NCBI GenBank assembly: GCA_016800925.1
Contig: JABCPU010000006.1
Coordinates: 124,001-188,000 of the forward strand
Length of the DNA: 64,000 bases
Source of the DNA: Suillus spraguei
Lineage: Eukaryota; Basidiomycota; Agaricomycetes; Boletales; Suillaceae
Direction: 5' to 3'
Shown here in pieces: positions 13,015-26,029 of the stretch. Under the pieces are notes generated by a model that was given only the letters and a program-made list of their open reading frames with translations, made no database searches and was not told the DNA's origin. Made by a program: the position numbers and the translations under genes. The first letter of the stretch is position 1. Each line of letters opens with the position of its first letter.

Positions 13015-13621
13015 GTGCGCCAGTGCCTCAGGCCCATGATCTCGTACTTCTGCATGTGTGTGGGGTCCTCTACGCATATTCTTTATCCATTTCTTTTTGG
13101 TTTCTTCTCTCAAGCTTGATCGTGATGCGCACTTCTCCATGCCCTAATGGATTTCCTTGACGTTGTTTCCTTTTTCAGTACTACTGCTTTCCGTTTGTTT
13201 TTCTCTTCATTCCTGCTCGATGATATTGGTCTCACTGCAATGTTTGTGTTCACGTACTCACGACCGCATCTACTTACATTTCTGCAATTCACTATCGTCC
13301 ATGGATCAATAATCACATATGTTCTGCCTCACAAACTGTATCCCAAGTCCCCATCATTGCTCCAATATATATCTATATCCAAACTCGATTTTCGTGTGCC
13401 GAGGCTTCTCTATCCCTCACCATCATTGGTAACAGAAATCGACTCGCACATCTCATGCACATCAATAACAGACAAATCTATGGAACAACAATGCCCCATG
13501 ATAGAGATGTGTATGTATGACAAAGTGTCCAACGCTACGACGACTTTAAAAAAGGCTGCCACCACTTAGGTTTGACGATGGACCGGGAAGCACCGGCTGT
13601 AGTACCTCAGATCGACACGAA
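13015..13621. other. Convergent intergenic region
   Basis: Between the stop codons of the forkhead gene and the minus-strand amidase. Pyrimidine-rich, with several ATATAT runs. No coding content credited. Confidence 0.5.
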
Positions 13622-15925
13622 TCAGGTCTTGATAGGTTCCCAACTGCCCGGACCGAATCCCCTAGGTCCCAATGCCACATCAACAACATGCATCATCGCG
13701 AGGACTTTCTCATCCTCCCATTTCTTACCCACAAGCTGAACACCAACGGGTATGCCCTCCATCGCTTTAGGATCGTAAACAGGATTCTTGCCCAAGTACA
13801 TACGGGTCTCGAACATTTTCGATCGACCTGAGGCGCCTACTACAAAATCTGTTGACAGATTGTCGGTATCTGGATTGACGCGCGTCACTGGTATGGTGCC
13901 GACAGGAGAGTCGATGACGTTGTACGTAATGGTCGCGGCTGCGAACACGGACAAGTATGTCGCACCCCTGGAGATTATGAGCTTCACAACCGAGAAGGAA
14001 GGTACGGAAACTTACCCGTGAGGTATCACTGGGAGGGACTGCACAGGTGCGATGATTCCATCGAAACCGTATTTGTCCCAAACCTGGGAGGTATTAACAA
14101 AGGAAAGTCCCTAAATGTCAACACGCTTACCTGTTCATACCACGCAGCGGTGACCTCATTCCGTTGGTCAGTGAAATCCGTGAATTCCAAAACAGATTTC
14201 TCTCGTGCCAACGAGAAGAAACGAGGGAAGAGGGAGTCGCCCAAGAACGTCTTGGCGATCCAACAAGCCAGCTTGCGAACGAAGGACGGTAATCTGGGAC
14301 CCAAGGTGACCAGGAATAAACTGTCCTCCTGCAAGTCGGGTTCTGTGAGATAGACGGCATATCTTTAATTTAAACTTGCCATAGGGTCTGAATCAAGATG
14401 TGACAGCATCTTCTTATAACCGTCGGATGATGTGAGTCCCAGGAACACCTCCATCGCACTTGCGTCTTGATAAAATGTCAGGATGGAGAATGAGGAAAGG
14501 TATAGAAAGCGTACTCAAAGGAGATGTAAACTCAATGCATTCATGTCCCTGCTTTCTGAGGGCTGAGACTGTCTCCAGTACTGCTCGTTTGCATGCAGGT
14601 GATGATTCCAACATGCCATCTATAAGGATCCTATAAGCAGCAAATCACGACGTTCCACATACATCATAGTACCTGACAGGTAATAGCCAAAGCGAAGCTT
14701 GGAAGGGAGCTCGACAGCGTGGTACGGCATGGGAATATTTTGGTGAGACGAGTCCTTTTGGCCAAAGATAGTTTTGCAGAACAATTCACAGTCCTGAACA
14801 GACCTAGAAAATAGTCACGAATGAGCCAAGTGATGCAGGTAGCGACTAACCGCGCTAATGGCCCATGAGAAGATCGAATTGCTTCGAATCCAGGCCGGAC
14901 GGCTGTAAGACAAAGCCAGTTAGCGTCTTAGTTGGAAGAATCGAGAACACCACCTTCCTTGTGTACCAATAGAACTAACACGTTCAGCCGTTGGCTTCAA
15001 AGAGTATACACCACAATACGATGCTGGGATGCGTAAGCTTCCTCCGATATCAGAACCGATGCCCAAGGCGGATCCATCCATGGCGAGCAAAGCTCCCTCT
15101 AGTCCCAGACGCTGTTATTTACTAAGATATTCGCAAGCATATGACGAACCTCCACCAGAGCTGCCTCCGCATGTATACTTGTCATTCCATGGGTTTGTCG
15201 TGCGACCCCAGAGAGGATTAGAGCACTTGAACGCGAGCATTGTCTGCGGTACATTGGTCTTCACGAAGATGATGGCACCAGCAGCTCTGAGTTGAGCAAT
15301 GACCTACAAGTAATGATAGAGAGAATGGGTGAATGTTATAATAAGGACGTACGCAAGCGTCTTTTTTGCCTGGGTTGTTGGCCCATGCTGTGAACCCAAT
15401 GGTCGCGTCGTATCCCTCGATCTGGTCTATAGCAGAGTTTCAAAAAACGTATTGGTCGCACATGGAGCGACGTACAATTATCTTTGACGCTGACTGGAAC
15501 ACCATGAAAAGGTCCCCGCAGTGTCTTTGTGCTCGCAAATTCTGCATCAAGCTCCTTTGCTTGCTTTCGGGCGTCCTCATATAGGACTGTGAAAGGTGTT
15601 AGGATGGAAATGCCAGAAGAGAAATGGTGAATCTACTCCCCTTCTGTAAGACAGTTTACCTTGGCCTGAGCCATGGCAGAACGCGCAATGTATGCCTCAA
15701 GGACTTCGGAAGATGTCCATTCTCCTTTAGCTATCCTTTGCACAATTTCACTAGCTACAGAGGTCACATCACGACATGCATCTTTGAACGGAATGCAGAC
15801 TGACCTGTTGCTTTGGTATAGATGCCATGGTCGTTCCCCAAATAAGGTCCAGCAAAACCCAGTGCCTTGTCTCTTGCATTCCGTTTCGACGTGATGATGC
15901 TGTTTCTTTTTTCAGTGCTTCTCAT
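13622..15925 (-). CDS. Amidase-signature family hydrolase (acetamidase-like)
   Basis: Minus-strand gene with about ten short exons from Met 15925 (MRSTEKRNS) to the stop at 13622. Members hydrolyse amides to carboxylate and ammonia with a Ser-cisSer-Lys triad. The triad regions are visible: [13 protein letters not shown] (Lys, about 15475-15520), TCGGSSGG split by an intron (about 15140-15160), and the nucleophile loop [17 protein letters not shown] (about 15040-15080). Other typical pieces are [16 protein letters not shown] before the triad serines and, at the end, [30 protein letters not shown] and [19 protein letters not shown]. About 550 residues are expected, normal for fungal acetamidases. 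I saw no stop or frameshift. Exon edges between 14350 and 14900 are less certain. Substrate is unknown. Confidence 0.9.
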
Positions 15926-16190
15926 GGTGTCGAAGATTTGGGAGCAGTGGATGAAATGAGAGAAAGGAATACGCGATCATTCAAACGGCCAGTGCACCTT
16001 AGACTCGTTCACACCAATACCAAAGTAGATGCATGAAAATTCATTTGCCATGCTACGGAGTATACTTAGAGGAAGCTGTGTGTTGTTTCCGTATTTCCAC
16101 TTCCATTGTAGTAGTACTCCGAGGCAAGAATATTTGCGGTAGCCTCATGTCACTTTTCACATTTATTATTATAACTTTCACATGAGAATC

Positions 16191-17950
16191 TCAGACCTCC
16201 CCAGGTTCCCCACAAATCATACTACGCACAATAAGGTCCATCTGCCTTCGTTCCAGGAGCTTCTTCAATCTCTCGATCATATCTAGACGCGTTCCTGTCG
16301 CTACGATCGAGGGGTTGATATCGGCGTGAGCTTGAAGGTTGCGAATGAGCGCGACATTTGACAACAATGGACATGCAGAGGGATCAGTGATCAGAGGTAA
16401 TGCAGGATCGACCAGGTACTGCTTGTGTAAGTCTGCAAACTGGGTAAGTTACGCCAAATGAACAAGAAACACTCAACTATCAATATATTTCTCGCATCTG
16501 AATGGAATTTCAATGTCAATGACACGATCCTCGGCGTGGATTACCGCCGCGAGCCGACGAAAACCAGGCATATCAATTCCAGTTGCCTGAATTGAAAGAT
16601 ATCTAAGATTGATGAGTAGGAGGATAGCTGGTATTGCGTCGTCGTCGATATTCGAATTGTGTGCAAGGTTCAGATAATACAACTTCTCTTTGAGGGTGAC
16701 CAATAAGAAGACTCTGAGAGTCCGTCAGCCATCATGAATATACGAAAAATTTGATAGCCAACGCTTCGTTTCCGATGTTAGTCCCCTCGAGGTGGAGTCT
16801 TTCTAGGTTAGGAAGTTGTTGGATATGAACGAGGTCAAAGTCGCGTTCCAAGTGGCCACCGTCGAGGACCAGTTCCTTGAGTGTCAAGTAGTAACCAGGT
16901 CTGCTGAACACTGCCGGAAGTCAAGCCTATAACATAAAAGTGTTTCCAAGAGCTTTACCGCGCAAAAGATTGCTTGAATGTAGATTTAGCCCATCTTCCT
17001 CGCACATCGTAGGCCCTAGCTCCAACCTATCGATATTGCCACCTCGCAGGAGCGTCAACACGATTTCGGTAAGTAGTCCTAAAACCATTCAGCATTTATG
17101 ACAGGGGGAGATATTCCTGCGATCGATACCCCGGTCTGCTAGAACATTCGCGATTTTCTGGTGAGTGAGGTGTAGAACGGCCAGAGGGTCTCCTAAGAAC
17201 GTCTGGTGCACACCCGTGCCCGGAATGACCATTTCAAGACGATTCACCAGGTAAGAAAGGTCAACTGGCGTTTCATCTCCTGTTTCGGATTCATAGATCC
17301 AGGCTGTGACGCATATAGTCAGTATATGCGATATATATTTAGTATTTAAGAGGGGGAACTCGAAGTGGGAGCGAAGATAGACATCTCCTGAAGGGAAAAA
17401 GAGGGACACCTGAGAGTGTTCTTGGAACCTCTTGATATGATACCGCGAGTGGATCGTGATGACGCAAAGTATAAGATAGCGGTTTGATTCCACTATCGTC
17501 AACAGGGCTCGTATGAACAGATTGTGAAGAACGACCTCGTTTCGATAATCCTCCAAGAAAGATGTGGTCTTCAGGCTCGGAAGAGTCTCGAGGATGCTTC
17601 GGAACGCGTGTCGAAGCTCTCCTCCACGCCAATCCACGTCGCAATACTGGCAAATCATTTGAGACCTGATTTCGCGCGAGAATGATCGGCGATTGGACGT
17701 CCGGGCTGCTCGGCCATGAAGGTGCATCTAAGGTGTTATGAGCGATGGCATTGCTGGTATGATTTTGGTCTTCTTTTGTGGAGCAGAGACCAATTTTCCA
17801 GAAAAAAGAGCGCAAGGACATGTCTTGAAAAAGAAAAGGATTCGATTGAAGAGCTTGCCGGAGGGTAGCCAGATACGCTGCAGCCGGGAAGCTCGGGCAG
17901 TAGAAGGGATTTTCCTCGTCAATGAGCGGAATCTGGCCATGGGTGTTCAT
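16191..17950 (-). CDS. Leucine-rich-repeat protein of unknown function
   Basis: Minus-strand multi-exon gene from Met 17950 ([14 protein letters not shown]) to a TGA at 16193-16191. The N-terminal half has helical, Leu-rich pieces ([18 protein letters not shown], then [18 protein letters not shown]). The C-terminal half contains RNI-like leucine-rich repeats with the usual Leu-x-x-Leu-x-Leu spacing: [63 protein letters not shown]. The last exon (about 16430-16191) ends in a basic amphipathic helix ([16 protein letters not shown]). There is no F-box that I can recognise. The first intron junction around 17710-17800 is uncertain. LRR folds bind partner proteins; no further role can be given. 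Confidence 0.7.
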
Positions 17951-18723
17951 GTCGAAGAAGTACTAGTACAGTAGTGCATAAGCTGTCGAAATAATAAAAA
18001 CAAGCACGTGACTGTGTCTTGGTGGATACGGTTCACCAAAATATATTAGCAGGTAAACAACTCATTGTAGAGGAAACTAGTAAATGCATTGGATCATAGA
18101 CAACATAAGCTCTAGCTACTGAAGTTATGGCATAGGCACTTACCAAGGGAGTATTTTTTTGTGGATTCAATTCATGAGTCTGACAATTGTTAGCTGGTCG
18201 AACATAAATCATACCATACCTTGTAGAAACATCAAAAGGCCTCATGGACGGCATAGTTCACCTGAATAAAGCGAAATCTCGGCAGCAAAGCCGTGAGGAA
18301 CTCATGCAGTGAGTCTTTGCAACATTAATTCAGAAGCGGGACAGACTGTGTTCATGTACATACATGCAAACAAACTTCAAGTTGAAGCTTGAACTTTACT
18401 TTACACCGGATGACTTCCCGCAGCGTTTAAAACGCTGTTCTAAATCTAAATCTCTGTTCTATGCCGACGTGCCACTGTCAATCACCTAGTACTACTTAGT
18501 ACTAGCACAAGTGCATATGGTGTGTTACACGACAAGGTTGGTAAACGTTCACGCGGTCTTCGCAAACTCCGGCTCCACTTCTATAGACACAGCATTGCGC
18601 AGACTGCTGCTTGAAGGAGACAAATCAACGCTTTACATTTCACCCAAGCAGTACTAAGCCCAATTGGGTATACCGGACCGCGAAAACCGGCGCATAGCTT
18701 TTTAGACTGAGCCATATAATGGA
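17951..18723. other. Intergenic region left of the CACTA-like element
   Basis: No coding sequence credited. It contains the presumed promoter of the minus-strand LRR gene and ends at the TA target site of the transposon (18724-18725). Confidence 0.5.
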
Positions 18724-18725
18724 TA

Positions 18726-18746
18726 CACTGCCAAAAATGTTACCGT
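18726..18746 (+). repeat. Left terminal inverted repeat of CACTA-like element
   Basis: Twenty-one bases starting CACTGCC, paired with 25430-25450 with two mismatches. Confidence 0.82.
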
Positions 18747-18853
18747 ATGCAAACTACGGTCTGGGTCTACCGTAAGTTCTTCACGGCCCGAACCCAAAAA
18801 TATCCTATAGTTTACCGATAGTCTACCTGTAAAAGGGAAACGGCCGACTAGCT

Positions 18854-21800
18854 ATGCACTGGCCCACGATTTGGCCATGTTTATTATCTTTTGCGCATCC
18901 CATAGTCTCACACTACCAACTACCCACGCACACAATCTTGATAAGTCATCAATGGCGTCTTAGCCTATCCAGAACGTATGTTTCTCATTGTCGACACATG
19001 CACGTCGTTCTCATCATGCTGGATGCAGACTTCTTGAGGCAAGGGAATCTCTGGACGTGTTTACGCTGTCCAACTGGCTGTTTCGAGCAAGACATCCACC
19101 ACGCTATACGCCATGAGAATACTCAAAAGCACAGGACAGAAATGACTCACTACACTGATGAACTCTGTGCTGCTCAAACTGCTGCTCTCAACGAACCTCA
19201 CCTTCAGACAAATCCACTTCTCGATGCTATTTTTATTGCTTCTGGGCTACCGCTGAATGTGCCTCATCCTGCTCCTCTACCTCGCCACCAACAGCCTCTA
19301 GGCCAAGATCCCCGGCAGCAGTCACCTCCTGGGTCATTCAATGATGAACTGGATGGTGGTATAGATATGGAGGTGGATTTTGGGGAACTTAAATCCTCCA
19401 CCTCCTTCCAATGGAAGACATGCATGCCGCGCGTTGTTTCCAGTTGAGCGTATCGCTCCGTTCATATGGGTCGACCATGGTTTCAACCCCATCAGCCGGT
19501 GGACTCGGATAATGGAGAGGGAGATGTTCCAGAAGATGAGGACGAGTTCGTTGTGAATGTGAATGCAGAGGGTAATGTGTTGCCATTTTATAACAACTTT
19601 CTCTCACTATCATGTAGTCTCTCGTTGTGGGCATAATCAGACCCAGGATGCGCATGAGAATGCATGGTATCCATGGAAAAATCGCCTAGTTCGCATTTCC
19701 TTTAGTCTTGTATTTCCTCTCTAATGTTAGATCAGTCATGTACACTCGATATCATATCAAATTTGCCTCGAGGTGTCTTCTCCCAAGACGAACTCGAGGT
19801 GATATTATGGCATTAAAACAACATGGTGTTCACGCAGTACATCTATTCATCAGATAAAGAGTGTTGGGCGTGCCATAGATGGTCTATGTGGAGTCGAGAT
19901 CAATCGCTACATTGGCTGTCTGGGTCACACATACTATATGATTTCACTAGAGTTCATCGTGAAGATGGTGGTCATTTCTCTGTCCTTGAATGTGCTAGTA
20001 ACTAATGACATATGTAGGCCTTTGCGAACCCCCCTTGTACGGTCAGTCCTCGAGGTTTACCCTGAAGATAGCGGCCCAAAACTTGAGGAAATTCGTCAAG
20101 CACGCTGCTGGTTAGAGGAGCATGACGCCCGACTACTCACACCAATGTACCGTGTTGAGGGCGTATAGCACGAGATTTCTACACAGATGAACCGACACTC
20201 CTTAAGAATGGCATGCTATGCATGCCGTTCAGGTTTTTCAAAAATAATGGTCAAGTTTGGTTTCGTGCATGGCCACTCATTCCATGGCATTCTCCCAGTG
20301 AGGGACTTAGCTGGCTCATTGACCAACGTGACGAACTATCTCTCTCAACCGATGACTTATCAATGACATTTCCGGAGCTTGAGTATGTACTCTTGGACAT
20401 GGTCGACCAACACTTCAGTCAACGTTTTGTAAGTATGGTTCATGTTTTTGTAATTACACTACTTAACAAAGGTCAGATTGTTGCGATCCTACTGGCTGTA
20501 TTAAGCTATGGGTAGAACCAATGACGAACCATGGCGACTGAAGGCCAATGGCCATCGTGTTGTTGCATATCCTGTACTACTCTACTGCGACGACACTTCA
20601 GGTAACCGATCCAAAAAATGGAATGAACACAACACATTCCTTATGAATGCTGCTGGACTTCCACGAGAACACATGCAGCGGGAGTACAATCTTAGTTTTA
20701 TATGTACATCAAATATAGCACCTCCACTAGAAATGCTCGAAGGAATTGTTGAGCAACTCGAGTGAGCGGAGCCTGCTCCCATGACAAAATCAAAACTGAC
20801 ATAACTGTGATAGATCGTGTCAAGAACAGGTATTTGGGCCTATGACTGCAGCTACCACGACATCATACTTGTAATCATCTCAGTCCTTGCATTGCTTGGT
20901 GACAATCCGATGCAAAGTGAATTTGCTTGCCATGCAGGTCTAATGTCGAAGTTTTTTTGCCGTTGTTGCTGGGTAAAAGGGAAAGATGTTGCCGACATGC
21001 TCGAGGTTGGTGGTGTTAAGAAGGAGACTGTTCAGGGAATGGTCAGTCGTATTACAAGATTCATGAAGGTTGGTACTTGAGATATTGTAGCTTCGTGGCA
21101 TGGTCTCAAATGTTGTAGGTTGGTGCCGCACGAACCACAGCAGAAACTCAGAGCATCTCACGTCAGATGCTTGAAAATGCATCAACTCTTGCACGCCAAA
21201 AGGAAAATGTAGATCTTCAGACATCTACTGGTGTCAAGGACACAATACTCCGCTTTTTCCTTGACAAATTAGAGAAGGCAAGGAAATCACTCAGTGGGCA
21301 TGCAGCACGACAGGCAACTCGAGAGGCTTATTCAAGGTTACCAGCAAATACCTTTAGCCCAGTGTGGCGAATTAGAGGTATATCATTGATCATATGTTCA
21401 CGATATTGGACTTGCACTCACTTTGTTCTTGAAAGGTCTGAATCCGCATTCTGATACGCCAATTGAAATTTTACATGTGGTTCTCCTGGGTTTCCTCAAA
21501 TACTTCTGGCGAGATGCAGTTGAACGCCTCTCTGCTGTCAACAAAGCTATTGTTGAAGCTCGTTTGTCAAGTCTTGATGTTTCTGGCCTTGGGCCCAATG
21601 TAGCAAAACCCCGTGGTCATACACTTGTTCATTATGCTGGGTCGCTTGTTGGTCGTGATTTTCGTTTGATAAGTCAAGTTGCTGTATTTGTACTGTATGA
21701 TATGCTTGAAACCAAGATCCTCGATGCATGGGCTGCGCTATGTGTTCTTGTCCCACTTCTTTGGATGCCAACAATTGATAATCTCGATAATTATATGGTG

Positions 21801-22986
21801 CGCCAAGTACTCAATCTCATGACGCTGGTTTCAACATGATTTCAGGTTGAACTCGATGTGGCAATCAAAAGATTCATGGACTGTACTGCTCGCTGGACAC
21901 CACGATGGTTCAACAAGCCAAAATTTCACCTCATCTTGCATGTTGTTGACCACATACGGAGATTTGGCCCTGCAATCACATTTGCCACGGAAGTCCATGA
22001 GTCATACAACAGTATCATTCGTGGCTGGTCCATCAATTCAAATCGGATGGCACCTTCACGTGATATTGCACGACGTGCTGCTGGCTTACTCCGCTTGCGG
22101 CACCTACTCAGTGGTGGATACTTCGAGGTTGAGACAGACAAATCAGATGGCACAACACAACAGAATTGATTCAAGCAGGAGTGAATCCTCGAATCTATGG
22201 TGAACAGCCATCAATCATCACTCGTAAACTTGGTTTTCCTCTTTCTGAGTCATTTTCTCATCTAGGTATGTAAGTAGGATTATTCGAGACCGTTTGCCTT
22301 ATCCTTTCTACAGGATTTGCCAAAAGGGCAAAAATGCGCCCTCTCATTTGGAACCAGACTTTGTCATCGACATACTGTGTTTCCCCAGGTATCGCAGATC
22401 ACACGATATTAATACAGTGTCGGGAAGTCATTGTTTCCAATGGTGATCCTGTTGCACTTGATTCGTTCACGGTATTCCATGTTCAAGACCACTTTTTAAT
22501 TGGGAGGGTGGCTGAAATTTTGACGAGGGAACAGGATTTCGAGGGGAAAGCAGACTGGGTTTTACTTCAATGCTATAATACTGGTCCCCTCATCCAGCCA
22601 TACTTGATGCCTTCACTCTTGAAAACCGAGAGGTATCACTTGGTCACTCCTGAGGTAAATGATGTTCTACTTTCATATACAGTCTATTGAACTTCACCAC
22701 GGCAACTTAGCAAATTGACTGTAGTGTCAATGTACAACACAACTGCGCAGCCAATCATTGCGACCTCTCTTCAACACAACCAGTGTTTCTCGAAAGGGAG
22801 CGTCAAGTGGAGGACACGCAGGCAGTGAGACATCGTGATGTTCACACAGAGGATCTGATTCTGAATGTGGCGAAGATGCGAGATGCGAAATTCATTTTGA
22901 AATTTAGAGAAGCTGCCCCCCTACTTGATACTGATTCACTTGTCAACATTGTTTGCGAATCTGAACTAGCAGCAGGCATACATTAG
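18854..22986 (+). pseudogene. CACTA-like transposase gene, decayed
   Basis: A multi-exon plus-strand gene typical of multicopy agaricomycete families. Near 19050-19130 there is a zinc-finger-like piece (CLRCPTGCF with a following His-x4-His). The middle contains WVEPMTN, then PWRLKANGHRVVAYPVLL, a block like the Tnp2 core (LLGDNPMQSEFACHAGLMSKFFCRCC, about 20895-20970) and DTPIEILHVVLLGFLKYFW (about 21450-21500). The C-terminus has VNVQHNCAANHC and LILNVAKMRDAKF before a stop at 22986. The frame breaks by single missing bases near 20529 (between MTN and PWR) and near 20828 (before GIWAYDC), so this copy is unlikely to make a full protein. Assignment to the Tnp2 group rests on motif resemblance and on the CACTG ends. 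Confidence 0.7.
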
Positions 22987-23160
22987 GGACATTTTTCATT
23001 TACCAGTAGGATTTTTGTTTTGTTGATATAGTACTGCGGTCCAATTTTTTGATTTTGAGCGTGTGCCACTGCCATAGTTTGAACTTAGCGAAATAATCAC
23101 TGTGACTTGTCATCTGCAACCACACTCCCAACACTTCCACACTCCTTCCATCCAATGAAC

Positions 23161-24936
23161 ATCAGCAGACTTATGACACCTGCAGGCACTCACTCTGAAC
23201 CAACTTCACAAGTTCCAAGTCGCAGTCCATGCCCAGCACAACAATATTTCCCCAACGATGACAGGCGGCGCTCAAACAGTGATCATTACTATGTACCTTC
23301 AAGTGATACGTCCAATTCTGCACATACTAGTGCCTTTCAGCAGACCAGTAGGAATTTTAATGGGGCTTCTATCCATTCAGGTCCTACCATTGCCAGAAAT
23401 CGTGGCAATATCAACATTAATTTCAATGCCAATCATCAATTGACCACAGTGTCCGACTCTCGATCTCAGGCTCCATACCACAATCACAGTGGCTATAATT
23501 CCCCTCATTCAGCTGCACCAGTTCCATTCTCTGCAGGGCAGAAGCGCACACGTTCATCATACAACGACGAATACAGTGACGATGAATTGGATAAATCTTT
23601 GACCTCCCAACTGCCTCAGTCAGGTGCAACTCCAAGTCGGCGGTTTCCTGCCACTGCAGTGCCACCAGCTGGATCTATTCAAGTTGGTCCAGAAGTTATT
23701 GCTGCCATCACACAGATGTATAGCCTCAATAGTGAGAGGTCACGCAGTTTGCAGTCTTATGCTTTAGTGAGTAACCTTATGCAATTGAATGCATGCATAC
23801 TGACAGTGTACACGATGTCAGGCTGCTGGAGATATGCCGCTGCCTGCAAAGATGACATCCCTTATGTCCTTTGCCGCCCTGAACATGTGCTTACAACTTG
23901 TAGAAGAAACGGCTACAAAAGTGTCTACATTCTCTTCCGAGTTGGCAGTTCTCCGGGGTCTTGTCAAAACTTCGTGGGTGGTTGATGATACCTTGAAGGT
24001 CAGTTTGCTATGATGTTCTGAACTGATACTTAATGTCTTTCCAAAGGCCCAATTTGCAGATATGGCAAAGCGGGCACTCATCAAGGAAGACCGAACAAAC
24101 TTCGTCAACATGTACCAAGAAATTCTGGTACAAATTTTATCAAGTTTGCTATCACTTGTATTGACATCGTTGTACACCGTCAGCAGGATGTTGAGCGACG
24201 TTCAGATGAGCTGAAGATTACCGAACAAATCAAAGCCAAGGCCCATAAAGCAGCTATTCTTCGTGCGATTCGCAACGCATGCAACAATGTCCGTAACAAT
24301 GCAAGGAAATTCGTAAGATTATTTCTGCCATATTTATTTGCTATCTAGTTATGCGTGACTTGCCAGATTCTCGTATCAGTGCAGGATGGTCCCTTGTGCC
24401 TGACTCTTGAGGATTTCGCAGTCTCATGGCTCACTCGCTTCAACCCTGCCGCTGTCACAATACCACTGTCAGTTACACTGCTGGCACAAGTGGTACAAAT
24501 TGTAAGTTTTGCAGTGTCTCAGTTTTCGAGTGTGGTACAATTTTCTCCATTTACAGCGCGACTTTGCCATGCACAATCTCGAGCTGCTTGACTTGGATGG
24601 AAATGACGATGATGAGAATGACGAAGGCATGACACCAGCTCCTACAACACGCCGTGGTGGAAAGAAGGCCAAGGTTGACATGCCAGAACCCAAGTTTTGG
24701 AAGCGGTTCGAAACCCACCTTCGTTCTCAGAGAGATTCTTTTGCGCAGGACAAGGATGGCTATCAGTGGTGAGCTTTATTCATAGTTGATGAGTTGATTG
24801 TCTCACTGGCGTCTTTCTTAGTTATATTGGAGGATTAATCACCAAGGATCACGCACGATTTGGCAAGCCTAAAACCACTGCCCTGCAAGGTGACAACATC
24901 CCAGGATCTTCGACAAACCCCTGTGCACCCGGCTAA
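23161..24936 (+). CDS. Second gene of the CACTA-like element, unknown function
   Basis: Lies 170 bp downstream of the transposase gene, same strand, inside the inverted ends. About six exons can be followed: a Ser/Pro/Asn-rich start (Met about 23155), GQKRTRSSYNDEYSDDELD, GPEVIAAITQMYSLNSERS (to 23766), a helical stretch with FAALNMCLQLVEETATKV (from 23823), MAKRALIKEDRTNFV, KAKAHKAAILRAIRNACNNVRN (about 24230-24310), RDFAMHNLELLDLDGNDDDEN and KFWKRFETHLRSQRDSFAQDKDGYQW (to 24769), ending CAPG and stop near 24936. A helical, acidic and basic nuclear-looking protein; it may be the accessory DNA-binding partner that many CACTA elements encode, but no domain is recognised. No lesion was noticed, though exon junctions are approximate. 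Confidence 0.55.
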
Positions 24937-25429
24937 TGACTGCCGACCACGACCTTAACAATATGCTGGTAACAATGTTTGATCATTCAGTGCGCCGCTA
25001 GTATTTCCCTCTCTTTCTCATCCACAAGCACCATTTTACATACAATCATTGGACACTCACTCGCATTATCGTTGGACTCCCCTCATTTCGCAATGCATTG
25101 GACTTATCACCATCATTCTCACTCGTCATTCTCACTTGACTACTCCTTTTATTTAATGGTCTTCTGTCTCTATATTTCCCTAGTAGCTCGTATCTTACCG
25201 GAGAATGACAGCTAATGTTTGTTTCGTGAAATCTGTTGCCTGTCGTCAGAATGCCATTGCAAAGCTTTGTACTCGCCCATGAAAAGTCTATTGCATCCCT
25301 TCTTGGTTTTCCATGCTCGACGCTAACGGTCCATCATGGATTCCTTTTTGCAGTCCACCAATAGGCTCACCGTAGGATTTCCATGCGTCGACTCATATGT
25401 CACCCAACGTCATCACCATTAGTCAGACC

Positions 25430-25450
25430 ACGGTAACATTTTCTGCAGTG
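25430..25450 (-). repeat. Right terminal inverted repeat of CACTA-like element
   Basis: Twenty-one bases ending TTCTGCAGTG, followed by TA at 25451-25452. Confidence 0.82.
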
Positions 25451-25452
25451 TA

Positions 25453-26029
25453 TAGCAACCTGATGTTGGAATTCTACACAGAGTTGTGATAACGTGGATA
25501 TAGTGGGGTTCATCTAAATACGGGTCCATCTGAAGGCAGCGCCAGCCTTTATGGTGAGAAAGTGGAGATGAGGATTATTGTAGAGGGTGCGGTAGCTTAG
25601 TTGATGCATTCAAAAGGTCCTGATGAAATGAGGAGAAGAGTGACTGCTAAAGCGCCAATGAACAACCAATCTAAAAATACCATCACTGGGAACAGAAGCC
25701 GTACTTTGTTATCAGTCGGATCTTGACTCGGTTCTTTCGAGTTCCTTCAAACCCCACACAGCCAAAGTCCACAACGAAAATGCCTCAGACTGTTCGACAA
25801 GGGTTTTCAGAAATTCGAAAGGACCCGAACGGTGCCGTTAACCACAGCGGTACTGGTACATAAACCTCATGCACGGTCGGCATCAATCTTGGATATCATC
25901 ATTGGTCGATTAGCTACATTCTACTGCCGAATAGTTCTATAAATATTTGCCTCGAGGCTTGTACTTCTATTTTATATAATCGATGTAAGTACGTCCCTTC
26001 CAACTCATACTGATCCTCTGCTATTCACA
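25453..26029. other. Promoter region of the NLR gene
   Basis: No coding stretch. A TATATAA-like run near 25973-25979 lies about 50 bp before the NLR start codon. The transposon ends only 580 bp upstream of the NLR. Confidence 0.45.

Larger units (their letters stand above)
18726..25450 (+). mobile_element. CACTA-like (EnSpm-type) DNA transposon, 6.7 kb, two genes
   Basis: Inverted ends of 21 bp, 18726-18746 (CACTGCCAAAAATGTTACCG and so on) and 25430-25450, match at 19 of 21 positions and begin CACTG, as in CACTA elements. Both ends abut TA (18724-18725 and 25451-25452), fitting a 2-bp target duplication. Just inside each end short TACCGT/ACGGTA motifs recur, like the subterminal repeats of CACTA transposons. 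The interior has a long plus-strand transposase-like gene and a second plus-strand gene downstream. Family name beyond CACTA-like is not certain. Confidence 0.8.

Noticed and set aside
13147..13569. 140-residue open frame after the forkhead gene
   Set aside because: Hydrophobic random-looking product in pyrimidine-rich 3' sequence, with no motif.
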